From UBA4132 sp037133675 (GTDB lineage Bacteria; Pseudomonadota; Gammaproteobacteria; Methylococcales; Methylomonadaceae): a DNA stretch of 64,000 nucleotides. A model generated the notes under the pieces. The model was not told the origin of the DNA. It did not search any database and saw only the letters and a list, made by a program, of their open reading frames with translations. The DNA lies in the NCBI GenBank assembly GCA_037133675.1, contig JBAXNR010000006.1:1-64000 (forward strand), given 5' to 3'. This document shows, one piece after another, positions 36,058 through 45,455 of this stretch; within the stretch, counting starts at the first letter, position 1, and every line of letters starts with the position of its first letter. A program made the translations under genes and the position numbers.

Positions 36058-36134
36058 TTCTGTAGGTTGAGTTGTGCTGTCACTAACTTGACCTCTCAAT
36101 TTCACGATAAATAGGATTTTTTGATAAAAACATA

Positions 36135-37094
36135 ATGCACAAAACCATTGATTTATTTGCAGGTATCGGCGGAATCCGTTTAGGGTTTGAAGCGCACGGC
36201 TGTGAAAATGTGTTTTCCTCTGAATGGGATAACGATGCACAAAAAATGTACGCCGCTAATTTTGGTGAAATACCTCACGGTGACATTAATTTAATTGAAC
36301 CTACTGATATTCCTAACCACGATATTTTATTAGCAGGGTTTCCTTGCCAGCCTTTTAGCATTGCGGGTAAAGGTTTAGGATTTGCCGATACACGCGGCAC
36401 ATTATTTTTTAATATTGAAAAAATATTAGAAATTAAAAAGCCGCGTGCTTTCTTATTAGAAAATGTCAAACGCCTAACGACACACGATAATGGTCAAACA
36501 TTTACGGTGATATTGAAAAAATTAAAAAATCTAGGTTATACCGTTTATAGTCGTGTGTTTAATTCGTTAGATTTTGGCTTACCGCAAAAACGTGAGCGCA
36601 TTTATATTGTTGGTTTTTTGCAACCTGTGCATTTTGATTTTCCAATACCGTTAGGTTATTACCAACCGTTAAGTGAACTATTAGAAAATGATGACGCTAT
36701 TGAGCCTAGTTATTTTCTTTCTGAAACTATTAAACAAAAACGTTTAACTGCTGTAAAAGGAACGCCACCGTTTCCGTCAATATGGCATGAAAATATCGGT
36801 GGTAATATTTCAGCATTACCTTATTCTTGCGCGTTACGAGCGGGTGGCAGTTATAACTATCTGGTGGTTAATGGGGTGCGGCGTTTAACAGCTAGAGAAA
36901 TGCTGCGCTTACAAGGTTTTCCTGATGATTTTAAAATTGTGTTGCCTTATTCAGCAGTACGCAAAGTGGCAGGTAATTCGGTTTCTGTGCCTGTGATTAA
37001 AGCGATAGCGGGTGAAATGATAAAAGCATTGCAAGCACAAAAAGCTTTTAAACCTCAATTGATACAATCACTCTTATTCGAATTGGAATCATGA
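36135..37094 (+). CDS. C5-cytosine DNA methyltransferase of a HaeII-like R-M system
   Basis: 319 residues with the motifs of m5C methyltransferases in order: I 'DLFAGIGGIRLGFEAHG', IV 'GFPCQPFSIAGKG' with the catalytic Cys, VI 'FLLENVKRL', VIII 'QKRERIYIVGF', and X 'VAGNSVSVPVI'. The short target domain precedes 'LTAREMLRLQGFPDDF'. It overlaps the endonuclease gene by 4 bp. The pairing with a HaeII-type endonuclease predicts methylation within RGCGCY; this is inference. Confidence 0.93.
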   Translation: MHKTIDLFAGIGGIRLGFEAHGCENVFSSEWDNDAQKMYAANFGEIPHGDINLIEPTDIPNHDILLAGFPCQPFSIAGKGLGFADTRGTLFFNIEKILEIKKPRAFLLENVKRLTTHDNGQTFTVILKKLKNLGYTVYSRVFNSLDFGLPQKRERIYIVGFLQPVHFDFPIPLGYYQPLSELLENDDAIEPSYFLSETIKQKRLTAVKGTPPFPSIWHENIGGNISALPYSCALRAGGSYNYLVVNGVRRLTAREMLRLQGFPDDFKIVLPYSAVRKVAGNSVSVPVIKAIAGEMIKALQAQKAFKPQLIQSLLFELES

Positions 37095-38146
37095 ATACCC
37101 TAGAAGCCAAACAAGCGTTAGATAAAGTGATTGATAAAGCGCGAGTGCATCTTTATAAACCCATACAAATCGCTGAAATTCTTTATCGTGACCGAGTTGA
37201 ACAGGATATTAAACTGACAGAACTAGCAACTTATCGCACGCAATCAAAAAAATGGCGTGATGTAATTTGTATTCAATTTTTAGGCAGAACCAGTACCTCA
37301 TCAGCACGTTATCAAGATGATGTTTTTAATGATAATGCCGTTCCGCCCGCTGTTTTAGAAATACTTGGCAAAGAAAATAGAGCGACAAACGGTATCGTTG
37401 AAGCCTATATTTATCGTAAATTTTTACAACGGTTTAGCCAAATGTCCACAGGCTTGGATTATTGTGTAACACACGATAAAACTGATTTTAAACTGGACGA
37501 ATTCTTGGCGATGTTTTGGCATGAAGCAGGATTACGCCGAAGTATCGATAAGGTGTATGAAATTATTGTTTATGCTTTATTTGCCACGCTCGTTGAAGCA
37601 CTTGAAATTTCAGTTGCCGTTAGCATGAACCCTAATAAAACCGATATTCTCAACGAATTTGCCGATTTTGCGAAAAGCGTTATTCAACTGACTCCAGAGC
37701 AAACGACGATAAACCTCAAAGCCAGAATAAACCGCGTTGGCGTTACTAATGCCGCTGACCGTGGTCTGGATATGTGGGCAAATTTTGGTCTAGCGATACA
37801 AATCAAACATCTGTCTTTAACGGAAGAGTTGGCAGAAAACATTGTTTCATCGGTATCAGCCGACCGTATTGTTATCGTGTGCAAAGATACGGAACAGAAA
37901 ATAATTGTTTCCTTGCTTAATCAACTGGGTTGGAAGTCGAAAATCCAAAGCATAGTCACTGAAAGTGATTTACTTAGATGGTATGAAAAAGCCCTACGCG
38001 GTAAATTTGCAGATTCAATTGGCGATGCGATGTTAAGAAAATTATCAAATGAAATACAAGTTGAATTCCCATCAACGGATAAAAAAGAGTTTCTGCACTT
38101 TATAGAAAAACGCGGCTATCACAAATTAACCAATGAAAATTGGTAG
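37091..38146 (+). CDS. HaeII-family type II restriction endonuclease
   Basis: 351 residues, close to HaeII (about 352) and, as I recall that protein, similar along its length: 'ARVHLYKPIQIAEILYRDR', 'SKKWRDVI', 'NGIVEAYIYRKF', 'INRVGVTNAADRGLD', 'WANFGLAIQIKHLSLTEELA', and 'IVIVCKDTE'. The 'GLDMWANFGLAIQIKH' stretch supplies a D...(Q)IK-type nuclease site. The coupled methyltransferase supports the assignment, and the predicted target is RGCGCY. It is a self-contained cassette between glnS and a TA pair. Confidence 0.88.
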   Translation: MNTLEAKQALDKVIDKARVHLYKPIQIAEILYRDRVEQDIKLTELATYRTQSKKWRDVICIQFLGRTSTSSARYQDDVFNDNAVPPAVLEILGKENRATNGIVEAYIYRKFLQRFSQMSTGLDYCVTHDKTDFKLDEFLAMFWHEAGLRRSIDKVYEIIVYALFATLVEALEISVAVSMNPNKTDILNEFADFAKSVIQLTPEQTTINLKARINRVGVTNAADRGLDMWANFGLAIQIKHLSLTEELAENIVSSVSADRIVIVCKDTEQKIIVSLLNQLGWKSKIQSIVTESDLLRWYEKALRGKFADSIGDAMLRKLSNEIQVEFPSTDKKEFLHFIEKRGYHKLTNENW

Positions 38147-38215
38147 CTGGGTAGATTGAATTATAATTTTCCCCTCAATATCAGTTTAACAAAACAACTA
38201 TACAAGGGTCATAAA

Positions 38216-38464
38216 ATGCCTAGCACCATACTGAGCGAAACCGCAGCCAGCCTTTTAGAACTCAAAAATGACCCATTAGCTATAGTCGCGTCGGGGGATG
38301 GTTTTCCTGTCGCTATTTTGGATCATGATGAACCTGCGTTTTATTGTATTCCAGCACGGACGTTTGAAACGTTAATGGATAAGCTGGAAGATATGGAATT
38401 GGCAGCCATTGTTGAATCGAGAAAATCTCAAGCGGAAATAGATGTGGCGTGGGATGACATTTAA
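38216..38464 (+). CDS. RelB/StbD-like antitoxin
   Basis: 82 residues, of the Phd/YefM-like StbD group: 'ILSETAASLLELKNDPLAIVASGDGFPVAILDHDEPAFYCIP' is the DNA-binding half, and the acidic tail wraps the toxin. ATG 38216 with AAGGGTC upstream is preferred to an earlier non-ATG start. It overlaps the RelE gene by 11 bp. Confidence 0.82.
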   Translation: MPSTILSETAASLLELKNDPLAIVASGDGFPVAILDHDEPAFYCIPARTFETLMDKLEDMELAAIVESRKSQAEIDVAWDDI

Positions 38465-38738
38465 CCTTCGTTTTAAAGAGCAAGCCTTGCAAGAATGGCA
38501 TAATCTTGAGCCTGCGATTCGTGAACAGTTTGCTAAAAAGTTACGCACGTTAAAAGAAAATTCGTGTATTGAAAGTGCCAGACTTAGTGGCATAAAAAAC
38601 TGTTACAAAATAAAATTGCGTAATGCGGGCTACAGATTGGTTTATGAAGTGCGAGAACAAGAAGTGGTTATTTTGATTGTTGCTATCGGTAAGCGAGAGA
38701 GAAATGATATTTATAAAACAGCCATGAAACGATTGTAA
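38454..38738 (+). CDS. RelE/StbE-like mRNA interferase
   Basis: 94 residues from ATG 38454: 'FNLRFKEQALQEWHNLEPAIREQFAKKL', 'SGIKNCYKIKLRNAGYRLVYEV', and 'IVAIGKRERNDIYKTA'. The basic and aromatic residues of the ribosome-dependent RelE site (K/R at 'KIKLR', R in 'YRLVYEV') are present. It forms a pair with the overlapping antitoxin and is separate from the upstream R-M cassette. Confidence 0.88.
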   Translation: MTFNLRFKEQALQEWHNLEPAIREQFAKKLRTLKENSCIESARLSGIKNCYKIKLRNAGYRLVYEVREQEVVILIVAIGKRERNDIYKTAMKRL

Positions 38739-38802
38739 TAACTATACCCTTGCCAAACTTAGCCATTGATTTAACCCAAGTATTTGAACATATCGAGATT
38801 CT

Positions 38803-39429
38803 ATGCAACTTCAAACCATCACTAATCAAACCATCGCCTTAGCGGGTATTACACAAGCAGCAACCTTAGTGCATCAATTGGCAACCACAGGCAAGGCGGA
38901 TACTGTCGCATTGGAAGCCAGTATTGGCAGTATTTTAAAAATAGATTCTGACAGTGTACTGGATATTTATGGCGGTTTGAATAATCTAAAGCTGGGCTTG
39001 GAACAACTGAATACCCAAATGACAGGCTATAAATTCATCGATTCTCAGCAATCACGTTATTCCGCTTCATTAGTTTTTTTAGAAAACCGCTTGGCTAAAG
39101 AGCCACAAATGCTCAGGATTATTCAGGCAGGTGTTATTAAAGCGCAAATTCAAGCCGATCAATTTGGTTTGCTACATGAAAATGTGTTTGCCAATTTAGC
39201 TAATGTATATCAGGAAACACTGAGTAATCTACAGCCGCGCATCATGGTAAACGGCGACCCCGATTATTTATCACGCGTTGATATTTCCAATAAAATCCGT
39301 GTCTGTTTACTGGCAGGCATACGCTCGACATTGTTATGGAAGCAATGCGGAGGGACACGTTGGAACTTTTTGTTCGGTCGTAAAAAAATACAAACAGAAT
39401 TACAGCAGTTATTAAAACAGGTGCAATAA
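38803..39429 (+). CDS. hflD: High frequency lysogenization protein homologue HflD
   Basis: 208 residues, matching E. coli HflD (213): 'LAGITQAATLVHQLATTGKAD', 'LDIYGGLNNLKLGLEQL', 'LFANLANVYQETLSNLQPRI', and 'KIRVCLLAGIRSTLLWKQCGG'. HflD is a peripheral membrane protein known for binding phage lambda CII; its housekeeping role is unclear. It normally neighbours mnmA and purB, which are absent here. It is followed directly by an ABC system (stop and start overlap). Confidence 0.88.
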   Translation: MQLQTITNQTIALAGITQAATLVHQLATTGKADTVALEASIGSILKIDSDSVLDIYGGLNNLKLGLEQLNTQMTGYKFIDSQQSRYSASLVFLENRLAKEPQMLRIIQAGVIKAQIQADQFGLLHENVFANLANVYQETLSNLQPRIMVNGDPDYLSRVDISNKIRVCLLAGIRSTLLWKQCGGTRWNFLFGRKKIQTELQQLLKQVQ

Positions 39430-40148
39430 TGACGGTGTTGATTAGCGCGAAGCAGCTCACTCGCTATTATGGCAAATACTGTGCCGTTAATAAGCTGAGT
39501 TTTAGTTTAGCAAAGGGGCAAATTTTAGGTTTTTTAGGCGCGAATGGTGCGGGTAAAACCACCACTTTGCAAATGTTGTGTGGTAATCTCGCGCCTAGCA
39601 GTGGCGAAATTTTGATTAACGGTTTTGATATGCTCACTCAGCCTAAATTAGCTAAACGTAGCTTAGGTTATGTCCCCGATATACCACCACTTTATAAAGA
39701 TTTAACAGTGCATGAGTTTTTACGTTATTGCGCTCAACTGCATGGTGTGCCAAAAGCGGACATCACAACAGCAGTGCAACTTGCCGAGCAGCGGTGTGGC
39801 TTAAGCGAAGTCGCTAATCGTCTGATTGGCGTGCTATCTAAAGGCTTTCAACAGCGGATCGGCATTGCTCAAGCAATCGTCCATAATCCTGATGTGATTG
39901 TGCTGGATGAACCAACTGTGGGGCTTGATCCTCTGCAAATTATAGAAATTCGCAGTTTGATACGCGAGTTGGGACAGGAACACGGGGTTATTTTTTCCAC
40001 CCATATTTTGTCAGAAGTTCAGGAAGTGTGTACCGATGTAATGATTATTCAACAAGGGGCTTGCGTGTTAAATGTGCGTATTGATGAGTTACCCGCCGAA
40101 AAATCTTTGGAAACTATTTTCATTGACCTGATGCAGGCTCAGCAATGA
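39429..40148 (+). CDS. ABC transporter ATP-binding protein, Gld-like system
   Basis: 239 residues. Walker A is LGANGAGKTTTL, the signature region is 'GVLSKGFQQRIGIAQAIV', Walker B is VIVLDEPTVGLDP, and the switch is FSTHIL. The downstream ABC-2 permease and GldG-like protein identify the three-gene GldA/GldF/GldG-type complex, known from Bacteroidetes gliding but widespread in proteobacteria with an unknown role. The start overlaps the hflD stop. Confidence 0.9.
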   Translation: MTVLISAKQLTRYYGKYCAVNKLSFSLAKGQILGFLGANGAGKTTTLQMLCGNLAPSSGEILINGFDMLTQPKLAKRSLGYVPDIPPLYKDLTVHEFLRYCAQLHGVPKADITTAVQLAEQRCGLSEVANRLIGVLSKGFQQRIGIAQAIVHNPDVIVLDEPTVGLDPLQIIEIRSLIRELGQEHGVIFSTHILSEVQEVCTDVMIIQQGACVLNVRIDELPAEKSLETIFIDLMQAQQ

Positions 40149-40175
40149 CTGCTAGTCCTTTTTAATTGGTGATTT

Positions 40176-40934
40176 ATGAATATGATCTTAGTAATCGCTA
40201 AACGCGAATTTAAAACCCAATTTTTATCACCGCTGGCGTGGACGATATTAGCTATTTTGCAATTCATTTTGGCATTTTTATTTTTAAAGCAGGTTGAAAC
40301 TTTTATCATGATTCAACCACAATTAGCCACGATGGATAATGCGCCTAGTTTGACTGATATAACCGTCACACCCTTATTCGGTATTGCGGCAATTATTTTG
40401 CTATTGGTTACGCCTCTATTAACTATGCGGCTGATTTGTGAAGAACGCCGTAACAAAACCTTATCGCTGTTACTGTCCGCGCCACTGTCTAACGCTGATA
40501 TTATTTTTGGTAAATATCTAGGTAGTTTGGGCTTGTTAGCCTTGATAGTGCTGTTAATCACACTGATGCCTTTATCATTATTAATTGGCGGCACGCTGGA
40601 TTTTGGCAAATTATTTGCCAATTTATTAGCGTTGTTATTATTGGCGGGGGCGTTTAATTCGCTAGGTTTATTCATGTCCTGCGTGGCAGGTCATCCAACG
40701 GTGGCAGCAATGGCGGCGTTTGGAGCATTATTTTTGTTATGGATTTTAGATTGGTCAGCAGGTTTAACCGATAAACCCAGTGAATTATTTAAATATTTGT
40801 CAATTTTACGGCATTTTCAAAACATTCAAAGTGGGCTGATTAATACAGCAGATATCGCTTATTTTCTATTATTTATTAGCCTATTTATTTTGCTCAGTAT
40901 TCGCCGTTTAGACAAGGAACACTTACAAAAATGA
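40176..40934 (+). CDS. ABC-2 permease, GldF-like
   Basis: 252 residues with six membrane segments. The N-terminal 'VIAKREFKTQFLSPLAWTILAI' and 'LTMRLICEERRNKTLSLLLSAPLS' are typical of ABC-2/GldF permeases. It overlaps the GldG-like gene by 4 bp (ATGA). Confidence 0.88.
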   Translation: MNMILVIAKREFKTQFLSPLAWTILAILQFILAFLFLKQVETFIMIQPQLATMDNAPSLTDITVTPLFGIAAIILLLVTPLLTMRLICEERRNKTLSLLLSAPLSNADIIFGKYLGSLGLLALIVLLITLMPLSLLIGGTLDFGKLFANLLALLLLAGAFNSLGLFMSCVAGHPTVAAMAAFGALFLLWILDWSAGLTDKPSELFKYLSILRHFQNIQSGLINTADIAYFLLFISLFILLSIRRLDKEHLQK

Positions 40935-42259
40935 AACTCTCACCTCGGTTAAAAAATTCGCTACTCACGCTGGCTCTGGTGGGCTTGTTGAGCGGTTTGG
41001 CTACCTTAAGTTACTATTTTACAGGGCAAGTTGACATTACGCGTAATGCCAGTAATACACTATCTGAAACGTCACAAAAAGTAGTAGCCACCCTGCCCGA
41101 TAATATTCAAATCACCGCTTACATTAAAAAAGACACAGGGCTGAGACGGCAAATAGAACAACTCATAGACCGTTATCGTGCTTATAAAGCTGATATTAAC
41201 TTAACATTTATCGATCCCGCGTCTATTCCCGAAAAAACTCGCGAGCTAAACATCGGTTCAGAAGGCTGCATCCTTGTCAGCTATCAAGGACGAGTTGAAC
41301 GCTTAATTTTGATTGATGAAGCGGCGTTGACTAATGCCTTATTGCAATTGGTTAATGCCAATGAACGTTGGGTATCTTTTTTATCAGGTCATGGCGAACG
41401 CGCTGCCACGGGTATTGCTAATTTTGACTTAGGCACATTTGGCAAAACACTAGATCAGCATAAAATCAAAGCGCAATCGCTTAATCTAGCCACCGTGCAG
41501 GCGATACCCGATAACTCCAGTTTATTGGTTATTTCTGCTCCTGCCGTACCGTTGATGAATGGCGAATTGACCTTGATTAAGCAATACCTCGATAAAGGCG
41601 GCAATTTATTATTATTGATTGATCCGAATAATAGCCAACTCACGCCATTATTAGATTATTTAGGCATACGCGTACTCGCTGGTACATTGGTTGATGGGCA
41701 ATCAAAACTGTATGGTATTGATGATCCCAGTTTTGTGCTTGCCAGTGAATACAGCAAGCACCCGATTACCAAAGGTTTTCAAACCATTACCGTTTATCCT
41801 ACCGTATCAGCATTGGAAGTAGAACCTACCAGCCCATTTGAATCCACCGTTTTGCTTAGCAGTGCCAAACAATCATGGACAGAAACCAGCCCCGTATCAG
41901 GAAAAATCCGCTTTGATGCAGGTGGGGTTGAAAAAGCAGGTCCGCTAAATTTTGCATACACCTTAACGCGTGATATTAATAAAGACACGCAACAACGTAT
42001 CGTAGTAGTGGGTGATGGTGATTTTTTATCCAACACTTACCTTGGTAATGTCGGCAATTTAGATATGGGTTTACGGATTATCAATTGGTTAATTCATGAT
42101 GATAACTTTATTGATATACCCGCTAAAACCACGCCCGATGCTAGTTTGCAGTTAAGTAATACAGCACAGGCGGTGATTGGCTTTGGTTTTTTGATTATGC
42201 TACCCGTGTTGCTGCTTGCCACAGGATTTTGGGTTTGGCGTAGACGTAATCGGCGATAA
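40931..42259 (+). CDS. GldG-like ABC accessory protein
   Basis: 442 residues. One membrane helix is at the N-terminus ('LLTLALVGLLSGLATLSYYF') and one at the C-terminus ('AVIGFGFLIMLPVLLLATGFWVW'), with a large periplasmic domain between. 'DITRNASNTLSETSQKVVATLPDNI' and 'GGNLLLLIDPNN' are hallmarks of the GldG/DUF4350 family. It forms the third part of the Gld-like complex. Confidence 0.87.
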   Translation: MKLSPRLKNSLLTLALVGLLSGLATLSYYFTGQVDITRNASNTLSETSQKVVATLPDNIQITAYIKKDTGLRRQIEQLIDRYRAYKADINLTFIDPASIPEKTRELNIGSEGCILVSYQGRVERLILIDEAALTNALLQLVNANERWVSFLSGHGERAATGIANFDLGTFGKTLDQHKIKAQSLNLATVQAIPDNSSLLVISAPAVPLMNGELTLIKQYLDKGGNLLLLIDPNNSQLTPLLDYLGIRVLAGTLVDGQSKLYGIDDPSFVLASEYSKHPITKGFQTITVYPTVSALEVEPTSPFESTVLLSSAKQSWTETSPVSGKIRFDAGGVEKAGPLNFAYTLTRDINKDTQQRIVVVGDGDFLSNTYLGNVGNLDMGLRIINWLIHDDNFIDIPAKTTPDASLQLSNTAQAVIGFGFLIMLPVLLLATGFWVWRRRNRR

Positions 42260-42270
42260 TGGAATATTGC

Positions 42271-42371
42271 TAGTGGGTTAAACCTGATTATAGCGATATT
42301 CATGACTGCTAGTCCTTTAAAGGACTGGTGGTCATGCTCAAAAGTAAAAACAACAGATTTAATCCACTACC
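42271..42371. repeat. MITE-like element, copy C
   Basis: TAGTGGGTTAAACCTG at the left is mirrored by CAGATTTAATCCACTACC at the right. The interior palindrome has CATGAC (42301-42306) pairing with GTCATG (42331-42336) around AGTCCTTTAAAGGACT (42311-42326). The ends match copies A and B, but the interior does not. Sixteen bases of the interior (TGACTGCTAGTCCTTT) recur at 40146-40161. The rest of 42260-42610 is AT-rich without a recognised signal. Confidence 0.7.
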
Positions 42372-42610
42372 CGCTAACCCCCTGCTAGCAGATGAATTTG
42401 CGAAATTATGGTTCTTACTTTCTCAGTAAACGTACGGTTTTTGAGTTTATTGTTAGCTTTTTAGCGTTGTGTCTGTCTAGCCCATTACCTGTAAATAACA
42501 AAAAGTAAATATTACCGAAAGACAATGTTAAATAAAGCTGGAAAAACTATCAGTTGTTGTGTCATTATCCTAGCCACTTCTATTTATTTTTAAGGTTAAA
42601 AGTATTTTTC

Positions 42611-43990
42611 ATGCGACTGTATCCGCATCCATTGTTTCAACTGCTTCAACAAATACTCACTCCATTAGCAACGGTTGCCACGTTTTTTTTGGTGTGTTTT
42701 TTTAACCATATTCAAATTAACGATAAAGATTTAGCGTTAGCCATTGTTATTACTTTACTGGTTGTGATGTTGCTAAATAATATTGACGTTGAACTGTCTC
42801 ATAACGATATATCAAAGCATATAGGTCTTTTGATTCTTCTACGCTGGTTTATCGTGGTAGTGATACTGCTATCAACTGGTTATGTGTTTGATTTCCTAAG
42901 ATTGTTTGATCAATATGTATTATTGCAATGGGCGACCATAGCTCCTTTGGTGTTAATAATCATGCATTTAGGCTTACGAAAATTATTTTACCAATTTTTT
43001 GTGCAACATAATACGTTTGATAAAGCCGTAATTGTAGGGGTCAATAAATCCAGCATTGCACTTGCAAGCCATTTTATAAACCAGAAGAATAATCATGAAA
43101 TTGATTGCTTAGGCTTTTTTGATGACCGTAACAAAGCACGTCTGCCTGATGATCAAAAATTGTTAGGTGACATAAAAGCTACCTGTCAATTTATAAGAGA
43201 CAATAAAGTTAAAATTGTTTTTATTGCTTTACCAATGACATTGCAAGATCGTGTTGATGCGCTGTTAGAAGGTTTACGCGATACCACAGTTTCTATCTAC
43301 TACATACCCGATGTTCGTATGATTGACATGATTCAGTCAAGGTCTTTTGATATTGAAGGAGTGCCGATGATTGCATTGTGTGAGACTCCCTTTACAGGTA
43401 GAAAGGCAATCATTAAACGATTATCTGATATTGTATTATCTATACTCATACTGATATTGGTTAGCCCTGTACTATTGGCGTGTGCTATTGCTGTTAAATT
43501 AAGTTCACCAGGCCCCATATTATTTCGGCAACGCCGCTATGGATTAGATGGAGAAGAAATTAATGTCTATAAATTCCGTAGCATGACCGTGTGTGAAAAT
43601 GGCGCAGATGTTGTTCAAGCAACACGAAATGATGTACGCATCACCCCTGTTGGTAATTTTTTACGCACTAAATCATTGGACGAATTACCGCAGTTTTTTA
43701 ACGTATTGCAGGGTAGAATGAGTATTGTAGGTCCGCGCCCTCATGCAGTTGCTCATAACGAATTGTACAGAACACAAGTTAAAGGCTACATGATTCGACA
43801 TAAAGTTAAACCAGGCATTACTGGTTGGGCGCAAGTGAATGGTTCACGCGGGGAAACCGATACCGTCGATAAAATGGAAAAACGTATTCGTTACGATCTT
43901 GATTATTTACGGAATTGGTCGCTGGCTATGGACTTGCTAATTATTCTGAAAACAGTAGGTGTTGTTATTAAGGATGAAAATGCTTATTAA
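42611..43990 (+). CDS. Undecaprenyl-phosphate sugar phosphotransferase (WcaJ-like)
   Basis: 459 residues. It starts capsule or exopolysaccharide repeat units by moving a sugar phosphate, usually glucose, from UDP-sugar to undecaprenyl phosphate. Four membrane helices (about 20-130), a Rossmann-like region ('KAVIVGVNKSSIALASHFI'), a further helix, then the catalytic sugar-transferase domain: 'FRQRRYGLDGEEINVYKFRSM', 'TKSLDELPQFFNVLQGRMSIVGPRPH', and 'KPGITGWAQVNGSRGET'. ATG 42611 gives the usual N-terminus. It is the only glycan-assembly transferase in view. Confidence 0.92.
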   Translation: MRLYPHPLFQLLQQILTPLATVATFFLVCFFNHIQINDKDLALAIVITLLVVMLLNNIDVELSHNDISKHIGLLILLRWFIVVVILLSTGYVFDFLRLFDQYVLLQWATIAPLVLIIMHLGLRKLFYQFFVQHNTFDKAVIVGVNKSSIALASHFINQKNNHEIDCLGFFDDRNKARLPDDQKLLGDIKATCQFIRDNKVKIVFIALPMTLQDRVDALLEGLRDTTVSIYYIPDVRMIDMIQSRSFDIEGVPMIALCETPFTGRKAIIKRLSDIVLSILILILVSPVLLACAIAVKLSSPGPILFRQRRYGLDGEEINVYKFRSMTVCENGADVVQATRNDVRITPVGNFLRTKSLDELPQFFNVLQGRMSIVGPRPHAVAHNELYRTQVKGYMIRHKVKPGITGWAQVNGSRGETDTVDKMEKRIRYDLDYLRNWSLAMDLLIILKTVGVVIKDENAY

Positions 43991-44113
43991 CGGGTATGCG
44001 CTATTAATGGTTTTTTGTATGTTGGTATTAATACGAGCTGAAAAGCTATGAAAAATTAGTCAGCTCGGTATTTACTGTGTATAAAAACTTACTGAAAAAT
44101 CTGGGAAAACTGA

Positions 44114-44413
44114 ATGAGTCAATCATCCAAAGGTGAACTGGTAGTAAAAAGTGTTGCGACTGCGGTTGTCGCAACAGCCATCGTTGAATCAGGTCTAAGT
44201 TTTGGCAAAACTATTGCCAAACAGCCTATTGTTTTGTTTAGTTTAGGAATAGCATTGGGCTACTTTACCCATAAATACCGTAAAGAAATTATTTCGATTA
44301 CCAGCCATACCGCTGAGCAGAGTAAGGATTTTATTGTGCAACAAAAAAATAATCTCAGTGAATTTCTGGCAGAAGTTCAAAACAGTGACGAGCAAAAAGA
44401 CCAGACTGACTAA
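44114..44413 (+). CDS. Small membrane protein, paralogue of the one at 47578
   Basis: 99 residues with a probable membrane helix ('PIVLFSLGIALGYFTHKY') followed by 'RKEIISITSHTAEQSKDFIVQQKNNL', likely amphipathic. The same pattern (GLGVAAGYLVYKYRKEIIS, then SKDFVLQQKENL) occurs in the 86-residue protein of the copper cluster. Function unknown; the paralogue's context suggests a link to metal transport or membrane organisation. A stretch of GTTGCGACTGCGGTTGTCGCAAC in the gene is palindromic. Confidence 0.7.
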   Translation: MSQSSKGELVVKSVATAVVATAIVESGLSFGKTIAKQPIVLFSLGIALGYFTHKYRKEIISITSHTAEQSKDFIVQQKNNLSEFLAEVQNSDEQKDQTD

Positions 44414-44448
44414 TGTCGTTCTCGTTGCTCTCTCAAGCAGTTCACCCC

Positions 44449-45381
44449 TTATTTAGCCAGTTCTTTTTTCATCCACGCGGCTGTACGGCTTATGCCGTCT
44501 GGCATGGAGGTTAAAGGAGTCCACTGTAATTGTTCGTGAGCCAATTGATTACTTAATATGCTCACAGGCACATCAAATGGACGAGCGGCTAAATAACGTC
44601 GTTCAATGGTTTTTCCTAGCACACTTTCTAATAATGCAATCAGTTCGTTTAAGCTAGTGCCTTGCCCTGAACTAATATTAAAAACCCTGTTTGAGCCTTC
44701 ATAATTAACGGCTTTTAAAAATGCCTCGGCGACATCAGTAATATAAATATAGTCACGTCTAACACTGCCATCACCCCAGATATCAATAGGGATGCCTTTA
44801 AGTGCGTTGTGTAGAAAAACACCCACCGCACCTTGTGCGGTTTCTATGCGTTGCCTTTCGCCATAAGGGTTAGCAACTCGTAAGGTGATGGCTTTAATAC
44901 CATGCAGACTCTCAAATATATGCAAATATTTCTCAATGGTGAGCTTGGTAATACCATAAGAAACCAAGGGGTCGGTGGGATGTTGTTCGTCAATAGGCAA
45001 ATATTTCGGAGTACCGTACACAGTCCCCCCCGAAGAAATAAAAATAATTTTGCTTACCTTTTTATCCACCATTACGTTGAGCATTTGTAATGTACCAACC
45101 ACATTACTCTGCACATCATAAATAGGGTCATCATTAGAATTCTTTGGCAACGTTGTTGATACTAAGTGCAACACAACATCCATGCCCTCGATAGCGGTAC
45201 TCAAATCGTGACTATTAAGTATGTCACCTGTTATCCATTCTACAGATTCATTCTCTGTAAACGCTCGATAAGGCGGAACGCGAGGTCTTTCAAAGATTCT
45301 AAGTTGATGACCTTCACGCAAAAAACGATCTGCGATAGTTGAGCCAATAAACCCACCACCGCCAAAAATAACACATTTCAT
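44449..45381 (-). CDS. NAD-dependent sugar epimerase/dehydratase
   Basis: 310 residues of the extended SDR family, acting on a nucleotide sugar. The N-terminal Rossmann motif is 'CVIFGGGGFIGSTIADRFL'. The catalytic pair is in 'ISSGGTVYG' and 'YGITKLTIEK' (Y-x3-K), and 'RVANPYGERQR' and 'IWGDGSVRRDYIYITDVAEAF' are typical of UDP-glucose 4-epimerase-like enzymes. ATG 45381 is preferred because GGGAG lies just upstream. It probably serves the polysaccharide pathway initiated by the sugar transferase 2 kb away. The exact sugar is not predictable. Confidence 0.88.
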   Translation of the reverse strand: MKCVIFGGGGFIGSTIADRFLREGHQLRIFERPRVPPYRAFTENESVEWITGDILNSHDLSTAIEGMDVVLHLVSTTLPKNSNDDPIYDVQSNVVGTLQMLNVMVDKKVSKIIFISSGGTVYGTPKYLPIDEQHPTDPLVSYGITKLTIEKYLHIFESLHGIKAITLRVANPYGERQRIETAQGAVGVFLHNALKGIPIDIWGDGSVRRDYIYITDVAEAFLKAVNYEGSNRVFNISSGQGTSLNELIALLESVLGKTIERRYLAARPFDVPVSILSNQLAHEQLQWTPLTSMPDGISRTAAWMKKELAK

Positions 45382-45455
45382 TTTTATTACTCCCAATTAT
45401 GTCAACGCCAATTCTACCTGTAAACCCGATAGATTAACTACACAATCGTAATAAT

